Shown: one piece after another, positions 9,085 to 17,784 of the stretch
Layout of the letters: each line of letters starts with the position of its first letter
Numbering within the stretch: position 1 is the stretch's first letter
Source: Streptomyces glomeratus
Lineage (GTDB): Bacteria; Actinomycetota; Actinomycetes; Streptomycetales; Streptomycetaceae
Length of the DNA stretch: 64,000 nucleotides
Direction: 5' to 3'
NCBI RefSeq assembly: GCF_021462825.1
Contig: NZ_JAKEEB010000012.1
Span: 124,001 to 188,000, forward strand
Made by a program: the position numbers and the translations under genes
The notes under the pieces: model-generated
Told to the model about the DNA's origin: nothing
What the model saw: only the letters and a program-made list of their open reading frames with translations
Databases searched by the model: none

Positions 9085-10179
9085 TCAGTAGCGGAGTACC
9101 CCGGCGATGCCCTGCGCGTCGCCGAGGGTGCCGTCGGGAACGAAGCGGACCTCGGCGCCCGTGTCCAGGCAGCGTTCGACGATCTCGTCCACGATGTCCT
9201 CGCGGGCGTCGAGGTCCCCGCTCTCGGCCGGCACCAGGTGGTCACCGGCATCGTCACGGACCGTCACCCGGAAGTTCTCCTCGACGACGAGCAGCCCGAT
9301 ACGGCCGTCCGACGCGTTCTGCCAGACCTCGTCCACCCCGGCGGCGTACGCCTTGCGGCCACGCGCCGCCTCCAGCTCACGGCCTGCCGTGTCGACGTTC
9401 CTGCGGTCCTCTGCGGCGATCACGGGCTCGACGGCGTGCCACACGGCGTCGCGGGTGCCGTGGGCGAGACCGCCGTGCGGCACGTGGACCGCCTTCTTGC
9501 TGACCGTGCCGATCTCGTCGAGGGCGGACAGCGCCGCCGGCTCGCCGGTGACGTACAGCGGCCGGGGATCCTGGCGCAGCACCCTGCTCAAGGCGGTGTC
9601 GGCCTCGCGCAGGAAATGACGGGTGTCCTCGTCACGGAAGGTGCTCGGCATGTCGCCGATCTGCTCCCGGCGCTCGGCGTCGAAGTTCTCCCGGCCCCGG
9701 GTCAGCGGGAAGCCGCCGGTGCGCTCCTCGGCGACCTGGCCGGCACCGCCGTTCCACAGCGTCACACGGTCCGCGGAGACCGCCAGTACCCAGAACGGCC
9801 GCTGGGCGGCCTGCGCGGCCACCAGGTTGCGGGTCAGGAAGGTGTCGGAGAGTACCACCCGCTCCGGCACCGGACGGGACAGCGACCACACCTGGTGCTC
9901 GCCGGGCGCCGCGAAGATCACAAGGCCGTCCTCGGTGTAGGTCAGATCGACCTCGCCGAGTGCCTGGTCGAGCTGGGCCTCGACATCGATCCGGCGCTCA
10001 CGGGTGACCGCGGGATCCGACTCGAGCTGCTTCTTCGCGTCGGCCAGCGCGTTGCGCAGCCGCACGCGGTCTTGGATGTTGTCCGGCTCGCGGCGGTGCG
10101 TCGGCGCGAGGACCGACACCGCGGGGTACGGCCGCGGCCGGCGCAGTTCCGCGAGGGTCGAGGGACTGAGCGCTTCCAT
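9085..10179 (-). CDS. baeRF family 3 (bacterial archaeo-eukaryotic release-factor-like) protein, 364 aa
   Basis: The sequence has the layout of the bacterial release-factor-1-like (baeRF3) family: an N-terminal domain starting [26 protein letters not shown], a central RNase-H-like part ([36 protein letters not shown]), and a C-terminal L7Ae-like part ([33 protein letters not shown]). ATG at 10179 has AAGGTG five bases upstream. The family is predicted from comparative genomics to act on ribosomes, perhaps in stalled or hibernating states, but experimental function is sparse. There is no signal peptide. Divergent from asnB. Confidence 0.75.
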   Translation of the reverse strand: MEALSPSTLAELRRPRPYPAVSVLAPTHRREPDNIQDRVRLRNALADAKKQLESDPAVTRERRIDVEAQLDQALGEVDLTYTEDGLVIFAAPGEHQVWSLSRPVPERVVLSDTFLTRNLVAAQAAQRPFWVLAVSADRVTLWNGGAGQVAEERTGGFPLTRGRENFDAERREQIGDMPSTFRDEDTRHFLREADTALSRVLRQDPRPLYVTGEPAALSALDEIGTVSKKAVHVPHGGLAHGTRDAVWHAVEPVIAAEDRRNVDTAGRELEAARGRKAYAAGVDEVWQNASDGRIGLLVVEENFRVTVRDDAGDHLVPAESGDLDAREDIVDEIVERCLDTGAEVRFVPDGTLGDAQGIAGVLRY

Positions 10180-10505
10180 ATCAGCACCTTAGGGCCGATT
10201 CGGGTGTCGGGCATTCGGGGCAATCGGCCACCGGGCCGCCGCCGTGCCGTACGGCCTCTCCGGGCGGCGTCCGCCGTGCGAGAGGTTGGGGAACTCTTTG
10301 CCCGTGGCCGAGACCCGACGGAACCGGCCCGGCACGGAGCCGATCCGCGGGTACGCGCGACGTAAAGGCAGGCCGAAACGGTGGGGGAGACGGGATCCAC
10401 CCGGTGACGGACGAGTTGACCGCCCTCCGCCCGTGACACACGCTCGACATGTAGCTGCCCGATACATCTTGTTTGGGCGCGGGGGCAGGACGCGGGAGGT
10501 CGGAC
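10180..10505. other. 326-base divergent intergenic region (baeRF3 / asnB)
   Basis: No credible gene is seen on either strand. It must hold the promoters of two divergent genes. A TTGACC near 10416 and several A/T-richer stretches close to asnB (for example ATACATCTTG near 10463) are possible promoter parts, but none forms a convincing -35/-10 pair. No riboswitch-like fold is evident. Confidence 0.5.
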
Positions 10506-12347
10506 ATGTGCGGGATCACCGGCTGGGTCTCCTACGAGCGTGATCTGCGGGGCGAGGGCGCCACCCTGGACGCGATGACGGAGACGATGGCCTGCCGGGG
10601 ACCCGACGACCGCGGCACCTTCACCGACAGGCCCGCGGCCCTCGGGCACCGCAGGCTCGCGATCATCGACCTGCCCGGCGGCCGCCAGCCGATGACCGTC
10701 GAGACCCCGAACGGCACGGTCGCGCTTGTCTACTCGGGCGAGGTCTACAACTTCACCGGGCTGCGCCGTGAGCTGAAGGCGCGAGGACACCGCTTCACGA
10801 CCGACTCCGACACCGAGGTGGTCCTGCACGCCTACCTCGCATGGGGCGACGCACTGGCCGAGCGCCTCAACGGCATGTACGCCCTCGCCGTGTGGGACGG
10901 CCGCGACGACACCCTCGTGATGATCCGCGACCGCATGGGCATCAAGCCCCTCTACTACTACCCGACCCCCGACGGCGTCCTGTTCGGCTCGGAACCGAAG
11001 GCGATCCTCGCCAACCCGCTGGCCCGCCACCGCGTTCGCCTCGACGGACTGCGGGAGCTGTTCGCCATGGTCAAGACGCCCGGGCACGCCGTCTGGGACG
11101 GCATGCACGAGGTGGAGCCCGGCACGGTCGTCACCGTCGGCCGGTACGGCCTTCGGCGGCGCGTGTACTGGCGGCTCGAGACCCGGCCGCACACCGACGA
11201 CCGCGCCGCCTCCGTCGCCGCCGTCCGCTCGCTGCTCGAGGACGTCGTGCGCCGTCAACTGGTCGCCGACGTGCCCCGCTGCACGCTGCTGTCCGGAGGT
11301 CTCGACTCCTCCGCGATGACCGCCCTGGCCGCGCGGCAGCTGGCCGAGCACGGCGAGAAGGTGCGCAGCTTCGCGGTGGACTTCGTCGGGCAGACCGACC
11401 ACTTCGTCGCCGACGAGCTGCGCCGCACGCCCGACACGCCGTTCGTGCACGACGTCGCCCACGCCTGCGGCACCGACCACCAGGACATCGTCCTCGACGC
11501 GGACGCCCTCGCCGACCTCGACGTGCGCGCCGCGGTCATCCGCGCCCGGGACCTCCCGGTCGGCTTCGGCGACCTGGACAGCTCGCTCCTGCTGCTGTTC
11601 CGGGCGATCCGCGAGCACTCCACGGTGGCGCTGTCGGGGGAGTCCGCGGACGAGGTCTTCGGCGGCTACCTCCAGTTCTTCGACGAGGAGGCCCGCGCCG
11701 CCGAGACGTTCCCCTGGCTCGTGTCCCCCGCCCGCCGCTCCGGCGAGGAACAGGACGTCCTGCGCCCCGAACTGACCGAGGCCCTCGACCTCGAGGCGTA
11801 CGTCGCGGACGGGTACCGCACGGCGGTCTCGGGCATCGTGCGCCTCGACGGCGAGAGCGACTTCGAGTACCGGATGCGGCGGATCTGCCACCTCCACCTG
11901 ACCCGCTTCGTGCGGATCCTGCTCGACCGCAAGGACCGCGCGAGCATGTCGGTCGGGCTGGAGGTGCGGGTGCCGTTCTGCGACCACCGGCTCGTCGAGT
12001 ACGTGTACAACACGCCTTGGTCGCTGAAGTCGTTCGACGGCAGGGAGAAGAGCCTGCTCCGGGAGGCCACCCGGGACCTGATCCCGAAGTCCGTCTACGA
12101 CCGGGCCAAGAGCCCGTACCCCTCCACACAGGACCCGAGGTACGCGGTCGCCCTCCAGGAACACGCCAAGGATCTGCTCTCCCGCCCCGGCCATCCCGTC
12201 TTCCGCCTGGTCGACCGGGAACGGGTACGGCAGGCCGCCCGGCGCGACACGCCGCAGATCACGCAGACCTCGCGCCGTGGCCTCGAACGGACCCTGGACC
12301 TCGCGCTGTGGCTCGACCTCTACTCGCCCGAGCTGTCCCTCACCTGA
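10506..12347 (+). CDS. asnB: Asparagine synthetase, glutamine-hydrolysing, 613 aa
   Basis: The ATG at 10506 places Cys at residue 2 (MCGITGW), the N-terminal nucleophile of class II glutamine amidotransferases, which fixes the start; GGAGG lies 6-7 bases upstream. Residues 1 to ~200 form the glutaminase domain (RGPDDRGTF, GHRRLAIIDL, YSGEVYNF, SDTEVVLHAY). The synthetase domain carries the PP-loop SGGLDSSAM near residue 263 and the later motifs SGESADEVFGGY and VRVPFCDHRLVEYVYNTPW. It makes asparagine from aspartate, glutamine and ATP. Such enzymes in Streptomyces may be housekeeping or recruited to secondary metabolism; nothing nearby indicates a cluster. Confidence 0.93.
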   Translation: MCGITGWVSYERDLRGEGATLDAMTETMACRGPDDRGTFTDRPAALGHRRLAIIDLPGGRQPMTVETPNGTVALVYSGEVYNFTGLRRELKARGHRFTTDSDTEVVLHAYLAWGDALAERLNGMYALAVWDGRDDTLVMIRDRMGIKPLYYYPTPDGVLFGSEPKAILANPLARHRVRLDGLRELFAMVKTPGHAVWDGMHEVEPGTVVTVGRYGLRRRVYWRLETRPHTDDRAASVAAVRSLLEDVVRRQLVADVPRCTLLSGGLDSSAMTALAARQLAEHGEKVRSFAVDFVGQTDHFVADELRRTPDTPFVHDVAHACGTDHQDIVLDADALADLDVRAAVIRARDLPVGFGDLDSSLLLLFRAIREHSTVALSGESADEVFGGYLQFFDEEARAAETFPWLVSPARRSGEEQDVLRPELTEALDLEAYVADGYRTAVSGIVRLDGESDFEYRMRRICHLHLTRFVRILLDRKDRASMSVGLEVRVPFCDHRLVEYVYNTPWSLKSFDGREKSLLREATRDLIPKSVYDRAKSPYPSTQDPRYAVALQEHAKDLLSRPGHPVFRLVDRERVRQAARRDTPQITQTSRRGLERTLDLALWLDLYSPELSLT

Positions 12348-12427
12348 CAGTTCGACACCGGGCCACTCGATGGGGTGAAAGGAAGATAAGCCATAACTCG
12401 GATTGGTCCCTCTGCGTTTTATCGGGT

Positions 12428-12443
12428 GCGAGCGAGTGCTCGC
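12428..12443. promoter_or_regulatory. Small inverted repeat in the chaplin leader
   Basis: GCGAGC (12428-12433) and GCTCGC (12438-12443) are exact inverted copies around GAGT, about 27 bases before the chaplin ATG. It could be an operator half or a 5'-UTR hairpin near the ribosome-binding region. Evidence is symmetry only. Confidence 0.3.
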
Positions 12444-12469
12444 GACCATGTCTGGAAGGCAGGGAACCT

Positions 12470-13114
12470 ATGAAACGGGTTACCCGAAATGGTTTGATCG
12501 CCGCGGCCGCCGCCTCGGGGGCGCTGGTCACGGCGCTGCCGGCGCACGCGGACTCCGCGGCGAACGGTACCGATGCGGGTTCGCCCGGGCTGATCTCCGG
12601 CAACAGCATCCAGCTGCCGGTGCACGTGCCGGTCAACGTGTGCGGCAACACCGTGAACGTCCTGGGGCTCCTCGACCCGGCCGCGGGCAACGCCTGTGTG
12701 AACCAGGGCACGCCCCGGGGCGGACCGCGCCACGGGACCGGGACCGCCGGAGGTGGCGCCGCCGCGTACGGCCGGGCCAAGGGCTCCGGCGGCCTGCTCG
12801 CCGGCAACGAGGTGCAGCTGCCCGTCCACCTCCCGGTGAACGTCTCCGGCAATGCGGTGAGCGTGGTCGGCGTCGGCAACGGGGCCGGGGGCAACACGTC
12901 CGCGAACACCTCGCCCGGGCGGCCCGTCCCGCGGCCGGCCGTACCGCCCAGGGTGCACACGCCCGCACCGGCGCGGACCCACACCGTCCCGCGGCCGGCC
13001 GTGCTCGCCCACACGGGCGCGGAGGCGCCCCTGTCCACGCTGGCGGGAGGCGCGGCCCTGGTGCTCGGCGGCACGATGCTGTACCGCCGTTTCCGCGCCG
13101 GAGCGACCCGTTGA
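12470..13114 (+). CDS. Long chaplin, two chaplin repeats and LAxTG sortase signal, 214 aa
   Basis: The signal peptide is residues 1-27 (MKRVTRNGLIAAAAASGAL...ALPAHA). Chaplin repeat 1 (~39-78, LISGNSIQLPVHVPVNVCGN) has both disulfide cysteines, C58 and C76. Repeat 2 (~107-146, LLAGNEVQLPVHLPVNVSGN) has serine at both equivalent positions (126 and 144). A Pro/Arg/Thr linker leads to the sortase motif LAHTG at 179-183, a hydrophobic span and a basic tail. Long chaplins (ChpA-C type) are anchored to wall peptidoglycan and help coat aerial hyphae and spores with amyloid-like fibrils. The start follows AGGGA. The loss of Cys from one repeat is unusual in my recollection. Confidence 0.92.
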   Translation: MKRVTRNGLIAAAAASGALVTALPAHADSAANGTDAGSPGLISGNSIQLPVHVPVNVCGNTVNVLGLLDPAAGNACVNQGTPRGGPRHGTGTAGGGAAAYGRAKGSGGLLAGNEVQLPVHLPVNVSGNAVSVVGVGNGAGGNTSANTSPGRPVPRPAVPPRVHTPAPARTHTVPRPAVLAHTGAEAPLSTLAGGAALVLGGTMLYRRFRAGATR

Positions 13115-13131
13115 ACCGTCCCCGGTGTGCC

Positions 13132-13173
13132 GAGGAGGGCCCCGCCGCACGAGCGATGCGCGGGGCCCTCCTC
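13132..13173 (+). terminator. 14-bp stem-loop after the chaplin gene
   Basis: GAGGAGGGCCCCGC (13132-13145) is exactly complementary to 13160-13173 with a 14-base loop. It starts 18 bases after the chaplin stop and should end that transcript before the GNAT gene. Confidence 0.8.
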
Positions 13174-13330
13174 CGTGTCTCACCGACCGTCAGGAACCGT
13201 TTCCCCTAAGGGGATCGTTCTCGGCCACAGGGAGGGACCGGCATGGCGTACGACCCCGACATCGGGAAGGATGCTGCGGTGCGGCCGATCACCGCACCGA
13301 TCGCCGTCCCCCACGGAAGGAAGCGCCACG

Positions 13331-14185
13331 ATGACGTCTGCGGGTCCCGACGCCCTCGTCGTCACCCGGGCCACGCTCGACGACTGGCCGGTGATCAGCG
13401 GCTGGGCGGCGGACGAGGGCTGGAACCCGGGGGCGTCCGACGGCCCGGCCTTCTTCGCCCAGGACCCCAGGGGCTTCTTCATCGGACGGCTCGGCGGGGA
13501 CCCCGTCTCGGCGATCTCCGTCGTCACCTACGGCGCCGACTACGCCTTCCTGGGCTGCTACCTCGTACGCCCCGATCTCCGCGGCCGGGGCCTCGGACTG
13601 GCCACCTGGAAGGCGGGCCTCGCCCACGCCGGCGGGCGCACGATCGGCCTGGACGGTGTCGTCGCCCAGCAGGACAACTACCGCCGGTCCGGGTTCGAGC
13701 CGGCCCACCGCACCGTACGCTTCACCGGCCCCGCCCCCGCGGGGGAGGCGGCCCCCGGAGTGCGCCCGGCCGAGAAGGCGGACCTCGACTCCGTGATCGC
13801 GTACGACAGCGTCTGCTACCCGGCCGACCGTCCCCGCTTCCTGGAACACTGGCTCACCGCCCCCGAGCACCGCGTCTTCGTCCGCTGCGAGGACGACCGG
13901 CTGACCGGCTACGCGGTGATCCGCCCCGCCCGTGACGGCCTGCGCATCGGCCCCCTGTTCGCCGACACCGCCGACGACGCCGATGCGCTCTTCACCACTC
14001 TGACCGCCAGGGCCGCGGGCCGGCTCGTCGCCATCGACGTCCCCGAACCGAACACGGCCGCCGTCGCGCTCGCCGAACGCGCCGGTCTCACCCCGTCGTT
14101 CGAGACGGCCCGGATGTACACGGGGCCGGTCAGGCCGTTCGCGGCGGAGCGTGTGTACGGGGTGACCACCCTGGAACTCGGCTGA
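13331..14185 (+). CDS. Two-domain GNAT acetyltransferase, 284 aa
   Basis: ATG at 13331 has GGAAGGAAG upstream; in-frame codons before it read as intergenic. The N-terminal GNAT domain (~5-135) contains CYLVRPDLRGRGLGLATWK, the R/Q-x-x-G-x-G/A acetyl-CoA loop. The second half (~140-284, PGVRPAEKADLDSVIAYDSVCYP and ENAGLT-like VALAERAGLTPSFETARMYTG) matches the YitH/HolE-type C-terminal GNAT partner domain. It probably N-acetylates a small molecule or a protein, substrate unknown. It is transcribed alone between two terminators. Confidence 0.85.
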   Translation: MTSAGPDALVVTRATLDDWPVISGWAADEGWNPGASDGPAFFAQDPRGFFIGRLGGDPVSAISVVTYGADYAFLGCYLVRPDLRGRGLGLATWKAGLAHAGGRTIGLDGVVAQQDNYRRSGFEPAHRTVRFTGPAPAGEAAPGVRPAEKADLDSVIAYDSVCYPADRPRFLEHWLTAPEHRVFVRCEDDRLTGYAVIRPARDGLRIGPLFADTADDADALFTTLTARAAGRLVAIDVPEPNTAAVALAERAGLTPSFETARMYTGPVRPFAAERVYGVTTLELG

Positions 14186-14202
14186 CCTTCGGGGCCGAAT
14201 GC

Positions 14203-14229
14203 CGGCGGGCCGGTGCTCACGGCCCGCCG
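14203..14229. terminator. 9-bp stem-loop between convergent GNAT and glsB-like genes
   Basis: CGGCGGGCC (14203-14211) pairs exactly with GGCCCGCCG (14221-14229), loop 9 bases. It lies between convergent stops at 14185 (+) and 14261 (-), consistent with a bidirectional terminator. Confidence 0.7.
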
Positions 14230-14260
14230 CAACAGCGGCCGTCGCGGCCGGAACCCGCCG

Positions 14261-14524
14261 TCAGCGCCCCGCCCGTGCCCGGTCCAGGGCCGCGACGCCC
14301 AGTGCCGCCAGACCGATCTGGATGAGCCACTCGATCCAGTCCACGCCCTTGGTGTCCGCCACTCCGACCGCCGCGGCGATTCCGGCCCCGATGAAGGCCG
14401 CCACGATGCCGACGACGATCGTCCACAGGATGCCGATGTGCTGGCGCCCGGGGACGACGAGCCGCCCCAGGACACCGATGACGAGCCCGATGACGAGGGC
14501 ACTGATGATGCCGGATATCTCCAT
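14261..14524 (-). CDS. GlsB/YeaQ/YmgE family stress-response membrane protein, 87 aa
   Basis: The small protein has three hydrophobic helices with the family's glycine-rich pattern: ISALVIGLVIGVLGRLVVPGRQ, ILWTIVVGIVAAFIGAGIAAAVG and WLIQIGLAALGVAALD. It resembles the transglycosylase-associated YeaQ family, often induced by general stress in Gram-positive bacteria, with no known enzymatic role. ATG at 14524 follows AAGGGG-N5. A sigma-B-type promoter was looked for upstream and not clearly found. Confidence 0.85.
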   Translation of the reverse strand: MEISGIISALVIGLVIGVLGRLVVPGRQHIGILWTIVVGIVAAFIGAGIAAAVGVADTKGVDWIEWLIQIGLAALGVAALDRARAGR

Positions 14525-14715
14525 CTCCGCCCCTTATGTTGAAGGCCTCTGCTCTCGTCTATGTGCCCGCTGAGCGCGGCAACAGTCCGTTCCGTTTCAA
14601 CTTCCGGTCAATGCCGGGTCAATCCTCGTCCTGCCGAAGCGGCATTCTCCTGTTCAGCCCCCGCGTTGCCATGTACCGTTCAACAGTTCGTCGCGCAGGC
14701 GGCGTAAAAAGGGAT

Positions 14716-14752
14716 TTCTACGCGCGCAGATCGCAACGTGGTTCTACGCGCG
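14716..14752. repeat. Direct repeat TTCTACGCGCG, two copies 26 bases apart
   Basis: Identical 11-mers lie at 14716-14726 and 14742-14752 in the divergent region between the glsB-like gene and the secreted hydrolase, about 70-110 bases before the latter's ATG. The first copy extends to an imperfect palindrome (TCTACGCGCGCAGA). Spacing of about 2.5 turns and location suggest an operator pair. Confidence 0.4.
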
Positions 14753-14824
14753 AAGACGCACGGCGCCCACCCTGCTCTTCCCGACTCCCCGCAACTCCCC
14801 TCGACCCTCACGGAGGTCTGCCGG

Positions 14825-16279
14825 ATGCCCGGACCCACCAGATCCCGCCACAGGCTCACCACGGCCCTCGCCGTGTTCGGCCTGCTCGCCACAGGCGCCG
14901 CCGTTCAGGCGGCCACGGCCGCAACGCCGGCCCGCGCGGCCACTCCCCACCGCGTCCTGTTCGACAACGCGCACGCGGAGACCGCCGGCAACGCCGACTG
15001 GATCATCTCCACCAGCCAGCCCGACCCTCTCGGCCAGGACTCCTCCCCGTCCGCCGAGACGGACTGGACCGGAGCCCTCTCGTCCTGGGGGGTCGCCCTG
15101 CAGAAGACGGGCAACTACAGCCTCAAGACGCTGCCCTCGGGATCCGGCCTCAGCTACGGCGGCTCCTCCGCGACCGATCTGTCGAACTTCGACACCCTGG
15201 TCCTGCCCGAGCCGAACACGCTGTTCACGACGGCCGAGAAGACGGCGATCATGAACTTCGTGAAGAACGGCGGCGGTCTGTTCATGATCTCCGACCACAC
15301 CGGCGCCGACCGCAACAACGACGGCTCCGACGCGGTCAAGATCCTGAACGACCTGATGACCAACAACAGCGTCGACTCCACCGACCCGTTCGGCTTCTCC
15401 ATCGACTCGCTGAACATCACCTCCGGCTACCCGGCCGCCGTCAGCGACAGCACCGACCCGGTCCTGCACGGCTCTTTCGGCACCGTCACCAAGAGCCTCA
15501 TCGCCAACGGCACCACCGCCACGCTCAAGCCCTCCGACAACTCCTCCGTCAAGGGCCTGGTCTACCGCAGCGGTTACTCGGGCAACACCGGAGCCTTCTT
15601 CCTGACCAGCACCTTCGGCAGCGGCCGCGTGGCCTTCTGGGGCGACAGCTCGCCGATCGACGACGGGACCGGCCAGTCCGGCAACACGCTCTACGACGGC
15701 TGGAACGACTCCGGCGCCAGCAACGCCGCCCTGGCACTCAACGCCACCGAATGGCTCTCCGGCGCGAGCGGCAGCAGCGGGGGCGGAGGCGGCGGCTCCA
15801 CCTCCTGCACCGCCGCCCAGCTCCTCGGGAACAACGGCTTCGAGTCCGGCGCCACCACCTGGAGCGCCAGCAGCGGCGTCATCACCGACTCCGGCGGCGA
15901 ATCGCCCCGTACCGGCTCCTTCTATGCCTGGCTGGACGGCTACGGCTCCGCGCACACCGACACCCTGTCCCAGCCGGTGAGCATTCCGTCGGGCTGTACC
16001 ACCGCCACGCTGAGCTTCTATCTGCACATCGACACGGAGGAGACCACCACGAGCACGGCGTACGACACCCTCAAGGTGCAGGTGCTCAACAGCTCGGGAA
16101 CCGTGCTGGGCACCCTGGCGACGTACTCCAACCTCCAGGCCGGCAGCGGGTACACCCAGCGCAGCTTCGATCTCGCGAGCTACGCGGGGCAGACCGTCAC
16201 CCTCAAGTTCACCGGTACCGAGGGCTCCAGCCTCCAGACGTCGTTCGTCGTCGACGACACGGCGCTCAATGTGAGCTGA
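14825..16279 (+). CDS. Secreted GATase-fold/IFT52-like hydrolase with C-terminal jelly-roll domain, 484 aa
   Basis: ATG at 14825 lies eight bases after GGAGG. Residues 1 to ~40 are a signal peptide ([24 protein letters not shown], cleavage near ARA). The first domain (~42-320) has a Rossmann-like pattern reminiscent of DUF4350/IFT52-type GATase folds: [35 protein letters not shown] and [14 protein letters not shown] Gly/Ser linker leads to a ~150-residue C-terminal beta domain ([30 protein letters not shown]) found on many secreted Streptomyces hydrolases and likely carbohydrate- or surface-binding. Catalytic activity is not proven from motifs. It ends in a strong terminator. Confidence 0.75.
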   Translation: MPGPTRSRHRLTTALAVFGLLATGAAVQAATAATPARAATPHRVLFDNAHAETAGNADWIISTSQPDPLGQDSSPSAETDWTGALSSWGVALQKTGNYSLKTLPSGSGLSYGGSSATDLSNFDTLVLPEPNTLFTTAEKTAIMNFVKNGGGLFMISDHTGADRNNDGSDAVKILNDLMTNNSVDSTDPFGFSIDSLNITSGYPAAVSDSTDPVLHGSFGTVTKSLIANGTTATLKPSDNSSVKGLVYRSGYSGNTGAFFLTSTFGSGRVAFWGDSSPIDDGTGQSGNTLYDGWNDSGASNAALALNATEWLSGASGSSGGGGGGSTSCTAAQLLGNNGFESGATTWSASSGVITDSGGESPRTGSFYAWLDGYGSAHTDTLSQPVSIPSGCTTATLSFYLHIDTEETTTSTAYDTLKVQVLNSSGTVLGTLATYSNLQAGSGYTQRSFDLASYAGQTVTLKFTGTEGSSLQTSFVVDDTALNVS

Positions 16280-16286
16280 CCTTCCC

Positions 16287-16312
16287 AGGGGTGGGCTCCC
16301 GGGCCCACCCCT
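16287..16312. terminator. 10-bp stem-loop after the secreted hydrolase gene
   Basis: AGGGGTGGGC (16287-16296) is exactly complementary to 16303-16312 around TCCCGG. It begins 8 bases after the stop and precedes the convergent ROK gene end at 16387, so it may act in both directions. Confidence 0.8.
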
Positions 16313-16386
16313 CCCGGTCGCCCGCCGGCACCCTGTGTTCCGGTCCGCCCCGGCCCGAGATCGGCCTTTGGGCCCGGGTGAGTTGG

Positions 16387-17574
16387 TCAGGGCGCCGCCG
16401 ACCGTCGCTCGAACACCACGTCCCGCGCCGTCCCCAGGGCGGTCGCCAGCGCTCCCAGCAGCACCGCGTCCTCACCCAGCCGGCTCGGCGCGATCTTCGG
16501 GCGGAGCGGGGTGAGGGAGCGCAGCGTCTCGCGCACGGGGCGCAGCAGCAGATCGACGCTGTGGCCCACGCCGCCGCCGAGCACCACCAGGTCCGGGTCG
16601 AGCACGGCCGCCGCGGCCGCCACCGTGTGCGCGATGCGCTCGCCCTCCTGCCGCACCGCCTGGGCCGCGGCGGGATGGCCCTGCCGGGCCGCGTCGAACA
16701 CCGCCTTGGCCGTGAGCTGTTGGCCGGTCATCCCGAACGCCCGTGCCGACTCGACGACCGCGACGCCCGACACCGCGTCCTCCAGCGTCCCGGGCTCGTG
16801 CCGCCCCGGCCACGGCAGGAACCCGATCTCCCCGGCCCCGCCGTGTGCGCCGGTGAACAACCGCCCCTCGCTGACGACACCCATGCCGAGGCCGGTTCCG
16901 ATCAGGATGTACGCGAACAGCCGGCTCCCCGCACCGACGCCGTAGGTGTACTCGCCGAGCGCGGCCAGGTTCGCGTCGTTGTGCACCTCCAGCGGGACGC
17001 CCAGCTCCGCGCGCATCCGGTCGAACAGTCCCGCCCGTCCCCAGCCGGGCAGGTGCATCGCGTACCGCACCCGGCGCCGCTCCTCGTCGTACACGCCGGG
17101 CGTCCCCACCACGGCGTGCGCCACATCCTCGGGCCGGGCTCCCGAGTCGGCGATCACCTGCCGGGCGGTGCCGACGACCAGGTCGGCCATCGCGCCCGAG
17201 CTCCGGGCCCGGTTGTGCACGTCCGACCGGGCCACCACCTCGCCCGCGAGGTCGGCGACCGCGACCCGCAGCCAGCTGCGGCCGATGTCGATGCCGAGCG
17301 CGTACCCGGCGGCCGGATCCGGCGCGTACAGCACCGCCATCCTGCCGCGCTCGGGCGTGTGCGTCCCGACCTCGCGGACCAGCCCCGCCTCCTCCAGGGC
17401 CGCCAGCGCGCTGGAGACCGTCGGTTTCGACAGGCCCGTCTCCCGGGCGAGCTGGGCGCGCGAGGCGGCCCCCGCGGCGCGCAGCCGCTCCAGGAGCAGT
17501 CGCTCGTTGGTGCTGCGCAGCCGTCGGCGGTTCCAGGGCTGTTCCGGCTGCTCGGCGGCATCACTGGCGGGCAT
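16387..17574 (-). CDS. ROK family transcriptional regulator, 395 aa
   Basis: A winged HTH occupies the N-terminus (LLLERLRAAGAASRAQLARETGLSKPTVSSALAALEEAGLV), followed by the ROK sugar-kinase-like domain with GIDIGRSWLRVAVADL, HNDANLAALGE, ILIGTGLGMGVV and the GxGxG-like VLGGGVGHS. The zinc-binding Cys cluster typical of many ROK kinases is not obvious (HGGAGEIGFLPW occupies the region). ROK repressors sense sugars or their phosphates. It is divergent from an APC permease, so it may control that gene and itself. The start has only a weak SD. Confidence 0.87.
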   Translation of the reverse strand: MPASDAAEQPEQPWNRRRLRSTNERLLLERLRAAGAASRAQLARETGLSKPTVSSALAALEEAGLVREVGTHTPERGRMAVLYAPDPAAGYALGIDIGRSWLRVAVADLAGEVVARSDVHNRARSSGAMADLVVGTARQVIADSGARPEDVAHAVVGTPGVYDEERRRVRYAMHLPGWGRAGLFDRMRAELGVPLEVHNDANLAALGEYTYGVGAGSRLFAYILIGTGLGMGVVSEGRLFTGAHGGAGEIGFLPWPGRHEPGTLEDAVSGVAVVESARAFGMTGQQLTAKAVFDAARQGHPAAAQAVRQEGERIAHTVAAAAAVLDPDLVVLGGGVGHSVDLLLRPVRETLRSLTPLRPKIAPSRLGEDAVLLGALATALGTARDVVFERRSAAP

Positions 17575-17605
17575 CGCACCATTCTCACGTATTCATGACA
17601 CGCCC

Positions 17606-17634
17606 TTGACGCATCTAGTAAGGCTCCTTAACTT
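17606..17634 (+). promoter_or_regulatory. Candidate promoter/operator between ROK regulator and permease
   Basis: TTGACG (17606-17611) and TAACTT (17629-17634) are 17 bases apart, reading toward the permease. Overlapping them is an imperfect inverted repeat, AGTAAGG-CT-CCTTAACT (17618 to about 17634), similar in style to A/T-containing ROK operators. A repressor bound here would cover the -10 region. Confidence 0.5.
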
Positions 17635-17784
17635 TATCGCCCAGTCAGCCTCGCCGGGCGAGCCGAGGGGAGCCCAGCGCCGGCCGGACACCCGCGCCCT
17701 TGATCCGCGGGCCCGTGACCTGGGCCCGCAGTCCGTACATCCCACTCCCCGCGCCTCACTCCCCGCCCCGCTTCAGGAGGTCCC

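Noticed and set aside
10180-10505. Riboswitch or leader peptide before asnB
   Set aside because: No conserved aptamer-like pairing or short ORF with Asn codons was seen.
14524-14824. Sigma-B-type promoter before the GlsB/YeaQ gene
   Set aside because: Only a partial GGTAC was found on the coding strand, without the full GGGTAC/T and GNNT spacing.
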